Assembly: GCA_036267975.1 (NCBI GenBank)
Contig: DATAVA010000043.1
Location: forward strand, 1 to 64,000
DNA length: 64,000 nucleotides
Origin: DAIDKA01 sp036267975
GTDB lineage: Bacteria; Pseudomonadota; Gammaproteobacteria; Steroidobacterales; Steroidobacteraceae
Reading direction: 5' to 3'
The notes beneath the pieces were generated by a model. It was not told the origin of the DNA and ran no database searches. It saw nothing but the letters and a program-made list of their open reading frames with translations. The first letter of the stretch is position 1. Every line of letters starts with the position of its first letter. Both the position numbers and the translations under genes were made by a program. Below, piece by piece: positions 16,755 to 26,600 of the stretch.

Positions 16755-17974
16755 ATCGCGCATTCCGACATCGCGGGCGCTGGCTGGCCCCGGTCGCGCT
16801 CACGCTCGTGTGCGGCCTGTACGGTCGCACCAGCCGTACCGACGTGCTGCCGGACGATCGGGTCGATGCGCTGGGGAGCTATTACACCGGTGGCGGACAG
16901 GACATCGCCGGTGTCTCATTCCTGGTGCGCAAGAAGGCCGGCGACCACGTTTCCCTGGCATACAACCATCTCGAGGACATCGTCTCCGGCGCCTCGATCG
17001 ACGTGCGTACGTCAGGGGCGAGCCCGTACCGGGAGAAGCGGACGCAGGATGGACTGTCCGCGGAGATACTGGCCGGCAAGACCACCTACAGCCTTGGGGC
17101 AACCCACAGCTACGAGCCCGACTACCGCTCGAACACGGCGAATTTCGGCATCAGCCAGAGCATGTTCGGTGACCTGACCACCATCAGCATGACCTACCGG
17201 CGTACGTGGAACGACGTCTTCAAGATGGAGTGCCTGGTGCACGATAACGCCCTTGATTTCCCCTGCGTCGACAAAGTCCACGACCCCTCCTTTGGCAAAA
17301 AGGACATGGATGAGCGTTCCTACGGCGTGGGCATCACTCAGATCCTCACGCGCAATTCGATCGTCTCGGCGAACTTCGAGGTCATCACGGATCAGGGCTG
17401 GCTGAGCAATCCCTACCGCTCGGTGATGTATGCGGATCCCGCCGGCGGCGCCAGCCTGGCGGCGGAAATCGATCCGAACACCCGTACCAGCAACGCGCTC
17501 GGCCTGGACTACAAGTACTACCTGCCGTGGCGGGCGGCACTGGACCTGCAATACCGGTACTTCGAGGACACCTGGCATATCCATGCGCAGACCGCACAGC
17601 TCGGCTACACGCAGCCCTGGCGCAACTGGACCTTCGACGGCAGTGTGCGTTTCTACACCCAGACACATGCCGACTTCTACAGTGATCTGTTCGCCTCGGC
17701 CACGCAGCAGAACTTCATGTCGCGCAATCGCGAGCTGTCATCCTTCAACAGCCTTACCGTCGGCGCCGGTGCCTCCTACCAGTTCCAGATTCCGTACGCG
17801 AAGTGGATCAGCAAGAGCACCGCGAACCTGCGCTTCGATCACTTCATGTTTGACTACAAGGATTTCCGCGATGCGCTGCTGATCGACCCGTCCAAGGGTG
17901 TGGTCGCAGGCACTGAGCCTTTGTATTCCGTGCAGCTCAACGTCATGCAGGCGTTCCTCTCGATCTACTATTGA
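16745..17974 (+). CDS. DUF3570 beta-barrel protein with two SGAS motifs
   Basis: This 409-residue protein starts with a signal-like segment (about 10-30). The DUF3570 domain then shows strand-rich sequence to the C-terminus, which ends LSIYY. Residues 78-84 read DIVSGAS and residues 88-93 read RTSGAS. Such S-G-A-S/T motifs match the consensus at which ApbE attaches FMN in NqrC/RnfG-type proteins, and an apbE gene lies four bases past the stop on the opposite strand. The ATG at 16745 is chosen over a TTG at 16739. The predicted location is the outer membrane. It may be a flavin-carrying barrel taking part in electron transfer across or onto the cell surface, though flavinylation here is not shown. 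Confidence 0.88.
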   Translation: MQLNRAFRHRGRWLAPVALTLVCGLYGRTSRTDVLPDDRVDALGSYYTGGGQDIAGVSFLVRKKAGDHVSLAYNHLEDIVSGASIDVRTSGASPYREKRTQDGLSAEILAGKTTYSLGATHSYEPDYRSNTANFGISQSMFGDLTTISMTYRRTWNDVFKMECLVHDNALDFPCVDKVHDPSFGKKDMDERSYGVGITQILTRNSIVSANFEVITDQGWLSNPYRSVMYADPAGGASLAAEIDPNTRTSNALGLDYKYYLPWRAALDLQYRYFEDTWHIHAQTAQLGYTQPWRNWTFDGSVRFYTQTHADFYSDLFASATQQNFMSRNRELSSFNSLTVGAGASYQFQIPYAKWISKSTANLRFDHFMFDYKDFRDALLIDPSKGVVAGTEPLYSVQLNVMQAFLSIYY

Positions 17975-17978
17975 CGTT

Positions 17979-19022
17979 TCACTTCCCACCCGCACTGCGC
18001 GCGGTGGCCGGATTCTCCAGTCCCTTGGAATACCAGACCTTGCGATCGGGCGTGATGGCCACCACGTCAATGCCCGGCAGGCTGTTGATGAAGGCGATGC
18101 CCTCCTTCACGCCCATCACGAACACGCTCTTGGTGAGCGCATCGGTGCGCGTGGCATAGGGGCCGATGATGGTGACACTGCGCACCACGTGCGGCGACTT
18201 GCCGGTCCGCGGATCCAGGATATGGTGGTAGCGCACGCCACCCTCGTCGAAAAAGCGCTCATAGTCCCCGGAGGTTGAAAATGCCGTGTCGGTCAGCGGT
18301 ATCTTCAGCACGGTACGGTTGCGGTCATCCGGGTCGCGGATGCCGATCAGCCAGGGCTTGCCGAAGCGGTCACCGATAATCCGCGAGTCCCCGCCGGCGT
18401 TGACCATCGCCCGGGTGACACCCAGGCGCTGCAGCACCGCGATGCCGCGATCCACAGCGTAGCCCTTGCCGATGCCGCCGAAGTCGATGCGCACCCCGGC
18501 GTGATCAAAAAATACCGTCTGGGCCGCAGCATCCAGATGAATATGCCGGTAGTTGCTTTCCGGCAGCGCGGCGGCGATCTGTGCCTCGTTGGGCCGCACA
18601 CGCTCGGGATAGTTGTACATGTACCCGACACTGGCGTAGGTGATGTCGAAAGTGCCGCGGGTCAGCTTGGAGTAGTCGATCGAGGTTTGGATCAGATCGA
18701 ACAGTTCCTTGGTAATGCGCATCGGCGCCTTGGCCGCGAGGGCGTTGACCCGGGATACCTCACTCGCGGGCTTGAACGTGCTGAACTCGTTGTCGATGCG
18801 GCGCATCTCGTCGAAAACTGCATCAATGGCCGCCTCGCCCTTGGGCCGGTCCTCGGTCCACAACTCCACATCGCAGCGCGTCCCCATGATGGGCGCGTCG
18901 CGATAGAGCCATTCGGCGTGGGCAGGCCTGCAGGCGCTCGCCGCCAGCAGCACTGCGAGTACACCGGAAACACGGACGAGACCGCACCTGCGTTTGGACT
19001 GCGGTGGCGCTGGTAGGTTCAC
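17979..19022 (-). CDS. apbE: FAD:protein FMN transferase (ApbE)
   Basis: ApbE moves FMN from FAD onto Ser/Thr of exported target proteins, using Mg2+. This 347-residue copy has a lipoprotein-like or Sec signal (ASAC at residues 28-31). It carries the conserved motifs DFGGIGKGYAVD (180-191), NAGGDSRI (208-215), TSGDYERFF (250-258) and HHILDPRTGKSP (266-277). The GTG at 19022 has GGGAAG upstream and yields a normal signal. Longer in-frame starts up to 19229 would run into the divergent gene's leader and lack a leading signal. It is convergent with DUF3570, separated by only four bases. The candidate substrate in this window is the DUF3570 protein. No FMN-binding (RnfG-type) domain protein was seen nearby. 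Confidence 0.92.
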   Translation of the reverse strand: MNLPAPPQSKRRCGLVRVSGVLAVLLAASACRPAHAEWLYRDAPIMGTRCDVELWTEDRPKGEAAIDAVFDEMRRIDNEFSTFKPASEVSRVNALAAKAPMRITKELFDLIQTSIDYSKLTRGTFDITYASVGYMYNYPERVRPNEAQIAAALPESNYRHIHLDAAAQTVFFDHAGVRIDFGGIGKGYAVDRGIAVLQRLGVTRAMVNAGGDSRIIGDRFGKPWLIGIRDPDDRNRTVLKIPLTDTAFSTSGDYERFFDEGGVRYHHILDPRTGKSPHVVRSVTIIGPYATRTDALTKSVFVMGVKEGIAFINSLPGIDVVAITPDRKVWYSKGLENPATARSAGGK

Positions 19023-19125
19023 TGTCGAAACTTCCCGATTGGCATGATTGGATGGGCGAAACGTATGTCCAACTGTATGCCCAGCTGGAGTAAGCTTGGC
19101 ACAATTCAACTCAAGGATCCCGCGC

Positions 19126-19941
19126 ATGCGCAACCGCACCGGAATAACTGGTTTCATCGCCGCTCTCGCACTGATATTCAGCAGTGTCGCCGTGCATGCC
19201 CAGGGACGTGAGGAGGCCCGACTGCTCACCGCCAGCCAGGTCCTGAACGATGCCTTGGGATCACCGGACCAAGTCGTTCCGACGCGTCTGCTGGAACGCG
19301 CCTATGGCATCGCCGTCGTACCCGATGTCACCAAGATCGCCTTTTTCTTTGGCGGTCGCCGTGGCAATGGCGTGCTGGTCGCACGCGATCCCAGCGGCCA
19401 TTTCAGCGATCCGATATTCGTCAATCTGACCGGTGGCAGCTTCGGCTTCCAGTGGGGCGTCACGTCCACGGATGTCATCCTGGTGTTCACCACCAAGCGC
19501 AGTATCGACCGCATCGCCAGTGGCCAGTTGACGCTGGGCGCGGACGCATCGGTGGCCGCAGGCCCGGTCGGCCGCAGCGCCTCAGCGGGCACCGATCCGA
19601 CCCTCTCCTCCGAGGTGTACTCCTACTCACGCAGTCGCGGCCTGTTCGCTGGCGTCGCGCTCGATGGCAGCGCCCTGACCATCGACAACAATGCCGATGG
19701 CCGCTTCTATGACAAGGGCGTGGTCAACGCCTACGACATCATCAACGGCACCGTCAGGACCAACAGCGATATCGCCAGGCGCTTCCTCGACACCATTGCG
19801 CGCAGCACCGGTTCGAGCACGACCGCCCCACCGGGCGCCGCCCCGGTCAGCACTGCGCCGCCCGCACCGGCACCCGCCCCGAGCGGTGGCGCGCAGACCT
19901 TCCCGCTGTCCGATCCGAAGCCGGGCCAGGAACCGCAGTAG
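19126..19941 (+). CDS. SYLF (Ysc84-like) domain exported protein
   Basis: This 271-residue protein has a signal peptide (cleavage near VHAQGRE). A full SYLF lipid-binding domain follows: IPRAYGIAVVP-type start (ERAYGIAVVPDVTKIAF), GRRGNGVLVARD, TDVILVFTTKRSID and the closing SRSRGLFAGVALDGS. Bacterial members are secreted or periplasmic, and the domain is associated with phosphoinositide or other lipid binding in eukaryotes; the bacterial ligand is not established. The tail (about 230-271) is low-complexity Pro/Ala. AAGGA sits eight bases before the ATG at 19126, which fixes the start over longer frames. It is divergent from apbE across about 100 bases and lies two bases before the glycosyltransferase gene. 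Confidence 0.88.
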   Translation: MRNRTGITGFIAALALIFSSVAVHAQGREEARLLTASQVLNDALGSPDQVVPTRLLERAYGIAVVPDVTKIAFFFGGRRGNGVLVARDPSGHFSDPIFVNLTGGSFGFQWGVTSTDVILVFTTKRSIDRIASGQLTLGADASVAAGPVGRSASAGTDPTLSSEVYSYSRSRGLFAGVALDGSALTIDNNADGRFYDKGVVNAYDIINGTVRTNSDIARRFLDTIARSTGSSTTAPPGAAPVSTAPPAPAPAPSGGAQTFPLSDPKPGQEPQ

Positions 19942-19943
19942 CA

Positions 19944-21011
19944 TTGAGGCTCGAGCGCGAACTGCGGGGGCAGCTGCGCTACTGGCTGGGCCTGGTGCTG
20001 CAGCGGCTGCTCGGCCCGCGGCGCATTTCCGACCGGCTCGACCCACGCGAGATCCACTCGGTACTCATTGGCCGCATCAACGGGCGGCTGGGGAACACCC
20101 TGTTCCTGACCCCGTTGATCACGCGACTGCATGCCCTGCTGCCCGACGCCCGGATCGACCTGGCGCTGTCGTATCCACACGCCGCCGCGCTGCTGGCCGG
20201 CACTCCGGGCGTGCACCAGGTGATCCTCTTTCCCCACAAGGGCACGCACCTGCTTGCGGGCTACCTGCGGGCACTGCGCCAGCTACGCGCCACTCACTAT
20301 GACCTGGTCATCGACCCCACGCCGTTCTCGACCAGCGGGCGCCTGCTGCTGTCGCTGACTCACGCCCGCTTCCGTCTCGGCTTCAACATGCCCTCGCAAT
20401 GGGCAGCGCTCACCCATGCGGTGCCCCTGCCCGCGCAGGTCATGCACCAGGGTCGGCAACCCGCCTACCTGCTCACAGCCCTCGGCGCGGCCTGGGACTC
20501 GGAGCCGCTGCAGCTGCGGCTGCCCCTGCGGCCGGAGGAAGTGGCTGCAGGTCGCGCGGCGGTTGCCGCTGCAGTGGGCACCCTCTCTGCGGCGGTTGCC
20601 TCGGATCGGCCCATCGTCGGGTACTTCGGACACGCTACCGGATTGAAGGCGCTGCCGCCGTCCTGGTGGGCGCGATTCTGGCAGGCGCTGCTGGCCCTGC
20701 GCCCGCAGGTCGTCCCCCTCGAGTTCCTTCCCGGCATGGGCGCGGCGCCCACGGTGCCTGGATTTGCGACCTTGCATCTGCCCGCACAGCGCCAGCTGAC
20801 GGCGGCCATCTCGAACCTGCGGATGTTCGTATCCGCCGACGCCGGCCCCATGCATCTGGCCAGCTCCACCGATACACCCACCATCGGATTCTTTCAGGCG
20901 ACCGATCCGGTGCTGTACGGGCCGCTGAAGAACGTTGATCGCAGCATTGCCGTGGCGCAGTTGACGCCCGAACAGACCGCCGCGCAGGTCAGCGCTGCCT
21001 TAAGTGAATAG
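19944..21011 (+). CDS. Glycosyltransferase family 9 (heptosyltransferase-like)
   Basis: This 355-residue GT-B enzyme has the family 9 layout. The N-terminal Rossmann domain starts VLIGRINGRLGNTLFLTPLI. The C-terminal domain has the donor-site signature FVSADAGPMHLASSTDTPTIGFF. Members such as WaaC/WaaF/WaaQ transfer ADP-heptose to lipopolysaccharide core. The acceptor here is unknown, and no other LPS genes are near. The start is a TTG two bases after the SYLF stop, with a weak ribosome site. It may be translated by coupling, and no better in-frame start precedes the conserved region. The gene runs convergently into the alpha-E gene, overlapping it by 12 bases. Confidence 0.85.
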   Translation: MRLERELRGQLRYWLGLVLQRLLGPRRISDRLDPREIHSVLIGRINGRLGNTLFLTPLITRLHALLPDARIDLALSYPHAAALLAGTPGVHQVILFPHKGTHLLAGYLRALRQLRATHYDLVIDPTPFSTSGRLLLSLTHARFRLGFNMPSQWAALTHAVPLPAQVMHQGRQPAYLLTALGAAWDSEPLQLRLPLRPEEVAAGRAAVAAAVGTLSAAVASDRPIVGYFGHATGLKALPPSWWARFWQALLALRPQVVPLEFLPGMGAAPTVPGFATLHLPAQRQLTAAISNLRMFVSADAGPMHLASSTDTPTIGFFQATDPVLYGPLKNVDRSIAVAQLTPEQTAAQVSAALSE

Positions 21012-21998
21012 CGGCAGCGTGCTGCCACGGTCCTGCACCTGGTTTTGGATCGGGCGCCGGGCGTTCCCGGGCAGCGCCGGAAAGTAGGCTTGCGCAATGC
21101 TGGCGTGAACGCCACTCAGATATACCTGCAGATGATCGATCAGCTGGTGCAGGCCCGGCTGGTCGATCTGGAAGAAATCGACCTGGGCAAGAAACCGATG
21201 CGCGCCGGCAAGCGTATCGAGCACGCCGGAACTGCGCGACAGCGTACGCAGTGACAGCTCGACCTGTCGCAGGCAGAACATGCAGGAGCGCGGAAATTGC
21301 GCATCGCGCAGCGCGAAATCCAGGCATTCGACGCGACTGACGCGCCCGCGACGGGTCTGCCGGTACATGTGCTGGCCGGACAAGGAGCGCAACACGCTGA
21401 TCCACTGGATGGTGTGGAAGGGAACCAGGTCCGAGGCCGCCGCCGGCAGGATCTGCGCCGAACGCACATCCACGATGCGACTGGTCATGTCCGCGCGTTC
21501 GAGGTTGCGGCCCAACATCATGAACGTGTATGCGTCCGTGCGGCTCATGGTGCCATCGAGCACGCCGGCGAGGGTCTGCGACCCGAGCACAATGCGCTTG
21601 AGAAAGTCGAAACGCGTGCGCCGGTTCAGACCGGCCGGCAACTGCGCGGTAAACTCCTGGAAGAATTCATTGAGAATTTCCCAGGCCTCATCCGGCAGGA
21701 TGTCGCGCAGCGTGCGCGCGTTCTCGCGCGCCGCATTCAACGATGCGCTGATCGATCCCGGATTCTCGGCATCGGCGAGCAGGAACTGTACGATCTCGCG
21801 CTCGTCACTGCGTCGCTTCTGCGAATCGAACGCGAGCCGGCTGCCAGTGATTTCGATCAGCGGCAGCCAGCCCAGTTCGTACCCGCGCTGCAGGTCCAGC
21901 AGCAGGTTGGCGTTGACGCTGATCAGGCGCGCGGTGTTTTCGGCACGCTCCAGATAGCGCGCCAGCCAGTAGATGTTCTCGGCAACCCGGGCGAGCAC
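21000..21998 (-). CDS. Alpha-E domain protein (DUF403)
   Basis: This 332-residue, all-helical protein begins MLARVAENIYWLARYLERAE, the hallmark opening of alpha-E proteins, and contains GRNLERADMTSRIVDV. Its length is normal for the family. The biochemical role is unknown. In the literature alpha-E proteins are tied by neighbourhood to circularly permuted ATP-grasp ligases and transglutaminase-like proteins, and they are predicted to serve peptide or amide-bond synthesis (Aravind group's amidoligase survey). Here it lies six bases downstream of the ATP-grasp gene and is surely co-transcribed. It is convergent with the glycosyltransferase. Confidence 0.93.
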   Translation of the reverse strand: MLARVAENIYWLARYLERAENTARLISVNANLLLDLQRGYELGWLPLIEITGSRLAFDSQKRRSDEREIVQFLLADAENPGSISASLNAARENARTLRDILPDEAWEILNEFFQEFTAQLPAGLNRRTRFDFLKRIVLGSQTLAGVLDGTMSRTDAYTFMMLGRNLERADMTSRIVDVRSAQILPAAASDLVPFHTIQWISVLRSLSGQHMYRQTRRGRVSRVECLDFALRDAQFPRSCMFCLRQVELSLRTLSRSSGVLDTLAGAHRFLAQVDFFQIDQPGLHQLIDHLQVYLSGVHASIAQAYFPALPGNARRPIQNQVQDRGSTLPLFT

Positions 21999-22004
21999 GG
22001 TGCG

Positions 22005-23456
22005 TTAACCCTCCGTATCCACGATCCAGGTGTCCTTGCTGCCCCCGCCCTGCGAGGAATTCACCACCAGCGAGCCCTTGCGCAGCGCGACGCGCGTCAG
22101 GCCCCCCGTCGTGACATACGTCGAGGGTCCGCTGAGAATGAATGGGCGCAGGTCCACGTGACGCGGCTCCAAGCGATCCCCCACGAAGGTGGGCACCGTG
22201 GACAAAGTGATCACGGGCTGCGCGATGAAATTGCGCGGCGCGGCCTTCAGCTGCGCGGCAAACTGCGCGCGTTCACGCTGCGTGGACATGGGCCCCATGA
22301 GCATGCCGTAACCGCCGGAACCGTCCACCGGCTTGATGACGAGCGACTCCAGGTTCGCGAGCACATGTTCGAGTTGCGCCGGCTCGCCACAGCGCCACGA
22401 GGGCACATTCGGCAGAATTGCCGCCTCACCCAGGTAGTAGCGGATCATGTCCGGGACATAGGTGTAGACCAGCTTGTCATCGGCCACGCCCGCGCCCGGC
22501 GCATTGGCCAGTGCGACCTTGCCGGCGGCCCAGGCGCGCATCAGCCCGGGCACCCCGAGCGTCGAGTCGGCGCGAAACGCCTCGGGGTCCAGGAAGTCAT
22601 CATCGATGCGTCGGTAGATGACATCCACGCGCTGTTCGCCGCGGGTGGTCTGCATGAAGACACAATCATCATCGTCGACGCGCAGATCGCGACCTTCGAC
22701 CAGCTCGCAGCCCATTTGCCGCGCCAGGTAGGCATGTTCAAAATAGGCGGAGTTGTAGATGCCCGGCGTCAGCACCACGACCTCCGGCTTGCCCGTGCAG
22801 TGCACCGCGAGCGCCGCCAGCATATCGTACAGCTGCGCCGGATAGTCATCGACGGGGAGAATCACGGCGCTGTCGAACAGCTCCGGGAACACCCGCTTGA
22901 CGACCTGGCGGTTCTCGATCATGTACGACACGCCCGATGGAACGCGCAGATTGTCTTCGAGGACGTAGACGGTGCCATCCGCGCCGCGGATCAGGTCCGA
23001 GCCGCAGATGTGCGCCCAGCAGTGCGCGGGCGGTGACACACCGATGCACAGGGGCCGGAAGTTGCGCGAGGAGGCGATGATGCCGATCGGCACAATGCCG
23101 TCCGCGACAATGCGCTGCTGGTGGTAGATGTCGTCGATGAAGTGATTGATCGCGGTGACGCGCTGGCGTAGACCGGCTTCGATGCGGTTCCACTCCTTGC
23201 GCGCGATGGTCCGCGGAATGATATCGAGCGGCCACGAGCGATCAATCGACCCACCCTGCTCGTGATACACGGTAAAGGTAATACCCATCGCCTTGATCGC
23301 CAGTTCCGCGGCCTGCTGCCGCACGCCGATTTCCGCACCACCCAGTTCGGTCAGGTAGCGGGCGAGCGCGCGCCCGGCGACACGCGCGCCGCCCCCCGGC
23401 CCGATCAGTTCATCGTGCAGTCCGGGTGCGGAATACGAGGTCCAGTCAATGCGCAT
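22005..23456 (-). CDS. Circularly permuted ATP-grasp protein (DUF404/DUF407)
   Basis: This 483-residue protein is a full-length member of the circularly permuted ATP-grasp type 2 family. Recognisable segments are GITFTVYHEQGGSIDRSWPL, VLEDNLRVPSGVSYMIENR, VVLTPGIYNSAYFEHAYLAR, LVIKPVDGSGGYGMLMG and the C-terminal SSQGGGSKDTW. ATP-grasp enzymes form acyl-phosphate intermediates to join a carboxylate to an amine or thiol; the substrates of this group are unknown. The ATG at 23456 is chosen, because longer frames upstream have no family similarity and enter the divergent promoter region. It forms an operon with the alpha-E gene. A second, fused paralogue is at 26944. Confidence 0.92.
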   Translation of the reverse strand: MRIDWTSYSAPGLHDELIGPGGGARVAGRALARYLTELGGAEIGVRQQAAELAIKAMGITFTVYHEQGGSIDRSWPLDIIPRTIARKEWNRIEAGLRQRVTAINHFIDDIYHQQRIVADGIVPIGIIASSRNFRPLCIGVSPPAHCWAHICGSDLIRGADGTVYVLEDNLRVPSGVSYMIENRQVVKRVFPELFDSAVILPVDDYPAQLYDMLAALAVHCTGKPEVVVLTPGIYNSAYFEHAYLARQMGCELVEGRDLRVDDDDCVFMQTTRGEQRVDVIYRRIDDDFLDPEAFRADSTLGVPGLMRAWAAGKVALANAPGAGVADDKLVYTYVPDMIRYYLGEAAILPNVPSWRCGEPAQLEHVLANLESLVIKPVDGSGGYGMLMGPMSTQRERAQFAAQLKAAPRNFIAQPVITLSTVPTFVGDRLEPRHVDLRPFILSGPSTYVTTGGLTRVALRKGSLVVNSSQGGGSKDTWIVDTEG

Positions 23457-23625
23457 GTCATCTCGGTGTGCACGCAGTCGCCTGCAACATACCAGTGCAG
23501 CTGCACGCCCTTCAAACAATACGACCCTCTCGCCATGTCTTGGTGCGTCATGTGCCAAATTGGTGCGACCGGTAGCGTGCAATAGCCCCGTATACTGGTT
23601 GCTCGCGTTGCGTCGGAGAGCGTTC
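23457..23625. promoter_or_regulatory. Divergent control region of the ATP-grasp/transglutaminase cluster
   Basis: The 169 bases lie between two divergent operons. They contain a perfect 12-base palindrome GTGCAGCTGCAC (23495-23506). They also hold a direct repeat of TTGGTGCG at 23540-23547 and 23560-23567, spaced 20 bases apart, about two helical turns. A minus-10-like TATACT lies at 23591-23596. The repeats look like regulator sites, but no regulator gene is adjacent. Confidence 0.45.
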
Positions 23626-26600
23626 TTGTCCATCCATATCGCCTTGAATCATGTCACCCACTATCGCTACGACCGAGCGGTAGCGCTTGGGCCACAGGTC
23701 ATCCGGCTGCGACCCGCGCCGCACTGTCGCACCCGCATCCTCTCCTACTCATTGACCGTCACTCCGGCGGAACACTTCGTCAATTGGCAGCAGGACCCAC
23801 AAGCCAACTACCTCGCACGCGTGAGCTTTCCGCACCACGCCCGGGAACTGCGCATCGAGGTTGATCTGGTCGCCGAAATGGCCGTGCTCAATCCCTTCGA
23901 CTTTTTCCTCGAACCGTATGCGCAGCGCTTTCCGTTCGCGTATGAAGCCGCCGACCAGCGCGACCTGGCCGCGTATCTGACTTGCCTGCCCCTGACGCCG
24001 CGCATGCAGGACTATCTCGCGCGCATCCCACGCACGCCCGTGGTCACCGTCGATTTCCTGGTGCAGCTGAATCAATCGCTGGCTCGCGAGGTCCGCTACC
24101 TGATCCGCATGGAGCCCGGCGTGCAGGCACCTGAGGAAACCCTTGCCAAGGGCTCCGGTTCCTGCCGCGATTCCTCGTGGCTGCTGGTGCAGCTGCTGCG
24201 CCATCTGGGACTCGCCGCACGTTTCGCGTCCGGGTACCTCGTACAGCTGGTCGCCGACGTGAAATCTTTGGATGGCCCCTCCGGCACGGATCACGACTTC
24301 ACGGACCTGCACGCCTGGTGTGAGGTCTACCTGCCTGGTGCGGGCTGGATCGGTCTTGATCCGACATCCGGACTGCTCGCGGGCGAGGGACACATTCCGC
24401 TGGCCTGCACTCCCGAGCCGTCCTCGGCCGCGCCCGTCTCAGGACTGGTCGAGGATTCCGAAGTCAAATTCGAGCATGTGATGCGCATCGATCGCATCTG
24501 GGAAGCGCCACGTGTGACGCGGCCCTATACCGAGACGCAGTGGGCGCAGATCGATGCCGTGGGTCACGAAATCGACAGGCAGCTGGCGGCGCTGGATGTG
24601 CGCCTGACCATGGGGGGCGAACCCACGTTTGTTTCCATTGATGATCCCGATGGCCCCGAGTGGAACACCACCGCGCTGGGCGCGGACAAACGCCAGCGCG
24701 CGGCGCAGCTGTTTCACCTGCTGCGCAGCCGCTACGCACCGCAGGGGCTGGCACATTTCGGCCAGGGCAAGTGGTATCCCGGTGAACCGCTGCCGCGCTG
24801 GTCCCTGAACTGCTTCTGGCGCAGCGATGGCGAGCCCATCTGGGGCAATGGCGAGCTGCTCGCCGATGAGTCGGGCGACTATGAGGTGTCCGCAGACACA
24901 GCCCAGCGGCTGCTGGAGCTGGTGGCGGCGCGGCTGGGCCTGACGGCCGCCAACATCCTGCCAGCCTACGAAGATGGTTTCCACTACCAGTGGCGTGCAC
25001 GGCGCCTGCCGGTCAATGTCGATACGATGGCCTCGAACCTGGAGGACCCACTGGAACAGGCGCGGCTCGCCAGAGTGTTCGCGCAAGGGGTGCCGAACGC
25101 CGTGGGCTATGTGCTGCCGCTCAGTCGCAACGCGCTCGGTACGCAGTGGCGCAGTGTCGCCTGGCTGCTGCGCCAGGAGCACTGTTACCTGATTCCCGGA
25201 GACTCACCGCTCGGCTTGCGCCTGCCGCTGGAGTCGCTGCCCTGGGTGAAACCCGGCGACTATCCGGCGGTACATCTGCCCGATCCATCGCAGCAGTTCC
25301 CGGCGTTGCCCTCCGCAGCCCAGATCCGCGCGCGACTGTGTGCCGGACCCGACCCGGCCAGCGCCGCGCGCGCCGGCGCCGGGCCGGGACGCGTGCCAAA
25401 ACCGCAGCAGTCGGCCGACTGGATTACCCGCACCGCCATGTGCGCCGAGCCGCGCGACGGGGTGCTGTACGTATTCATGCCGCCCACCGACCACCTCGAG
25501 GAGTATCTCGAACTGGTCGCGGCGGTTGAAAGCGCCGCGGAGGCACTCGCGCAACCGGTGATTCTGGAAGGATACGAACCGCCCAAGGATCCGCGCTTGC
25601 AGCGTTTCAGTGTCACTCCGGATCCCGGCGTCATCGAAGTCAACATCCACCCGTCCGCAAGCTGGGCCGACCTGGTTGCGCGCACGACTCATCTATATGA
25701 GCAGGCGCACCAGTCCCGCCTGTCGACCGAGAAATTCATGCTCGATGGCCGGCATACCGGCACCGGTGGCGGCAATCACTTCGTGCTCGGCGGCGCAACT
25801 GCGCCGGACTCCCCGTTCCTGCGCCGGCCGGACCTGCTGCGCAGCCTGGTGTCCTACTGGCACAACCACCCGTCGCTGTCGTACCTGTTCTCGGGCCTGT
25901 TCATCGGCCCGACTTCCCAGGCACCGCGCATCGATGAGGCGCGCAATGACTCTTTGTACGAGCTCGAAATCGCATTTCAACAGCTTCCCGAACCGGGCGC
26001 TGAATGCCCGCCGTGGCTGGTCGACCGGCTGTTCCGCAACTTGCTGACCGATGTCACCGGCAATACCCACCGCGCCGAGTTCTGCATCGACAAGCTGTTC
26101 TCCCCGGATGGGCCGGCGGGCCGCAATGGTCTGCTGGAGCTGCGCGCGTTTGAAATGCCGCCCCACGCGCGGATGAGTCTGGCGCAGCAATTGCTGCTGC
26201 GCTCGCTGGTGGCACGCTTCTGGCGCGCCCCGTATCAGCCCGCGCGGCTGGCGCGCTGGGGGACCGAGCTGCACGATCGGTTCATGCTGCCATACTTCGT
26301 CGAACGGGACTTCGCGGATGTCATCGCCGAGCAGAATGCCGCAGGCCACGCGCTGCAGACCGACTGGTTTGCACCGCACTTTGCATTCCGCTTCCCCAAG
26401 TACGGGGATTTCGCCGCCTGCGGCGCCGAGGTGGAACTGCGACAGGCGCTGGAGCCCTGGCATGTCATGGGCGAACAGGGCGCGGCCGGCGGTGCGGTCC
26501 GCTACGTCGACTCATCAGTGGAACGGCTGCAGGTCAAGGTGACGGGTCTGGCGCCGGATCGCTTCGCCATCACCTGCAATGGGCGCCGCCTGCCGCTGCG

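Noticed and set aside
21297..23036. Plus-strand open frame opposite the alpha-E and ATP-grasp genes
   Set aside because: Both minus-strand genes match well-known families along their full length.
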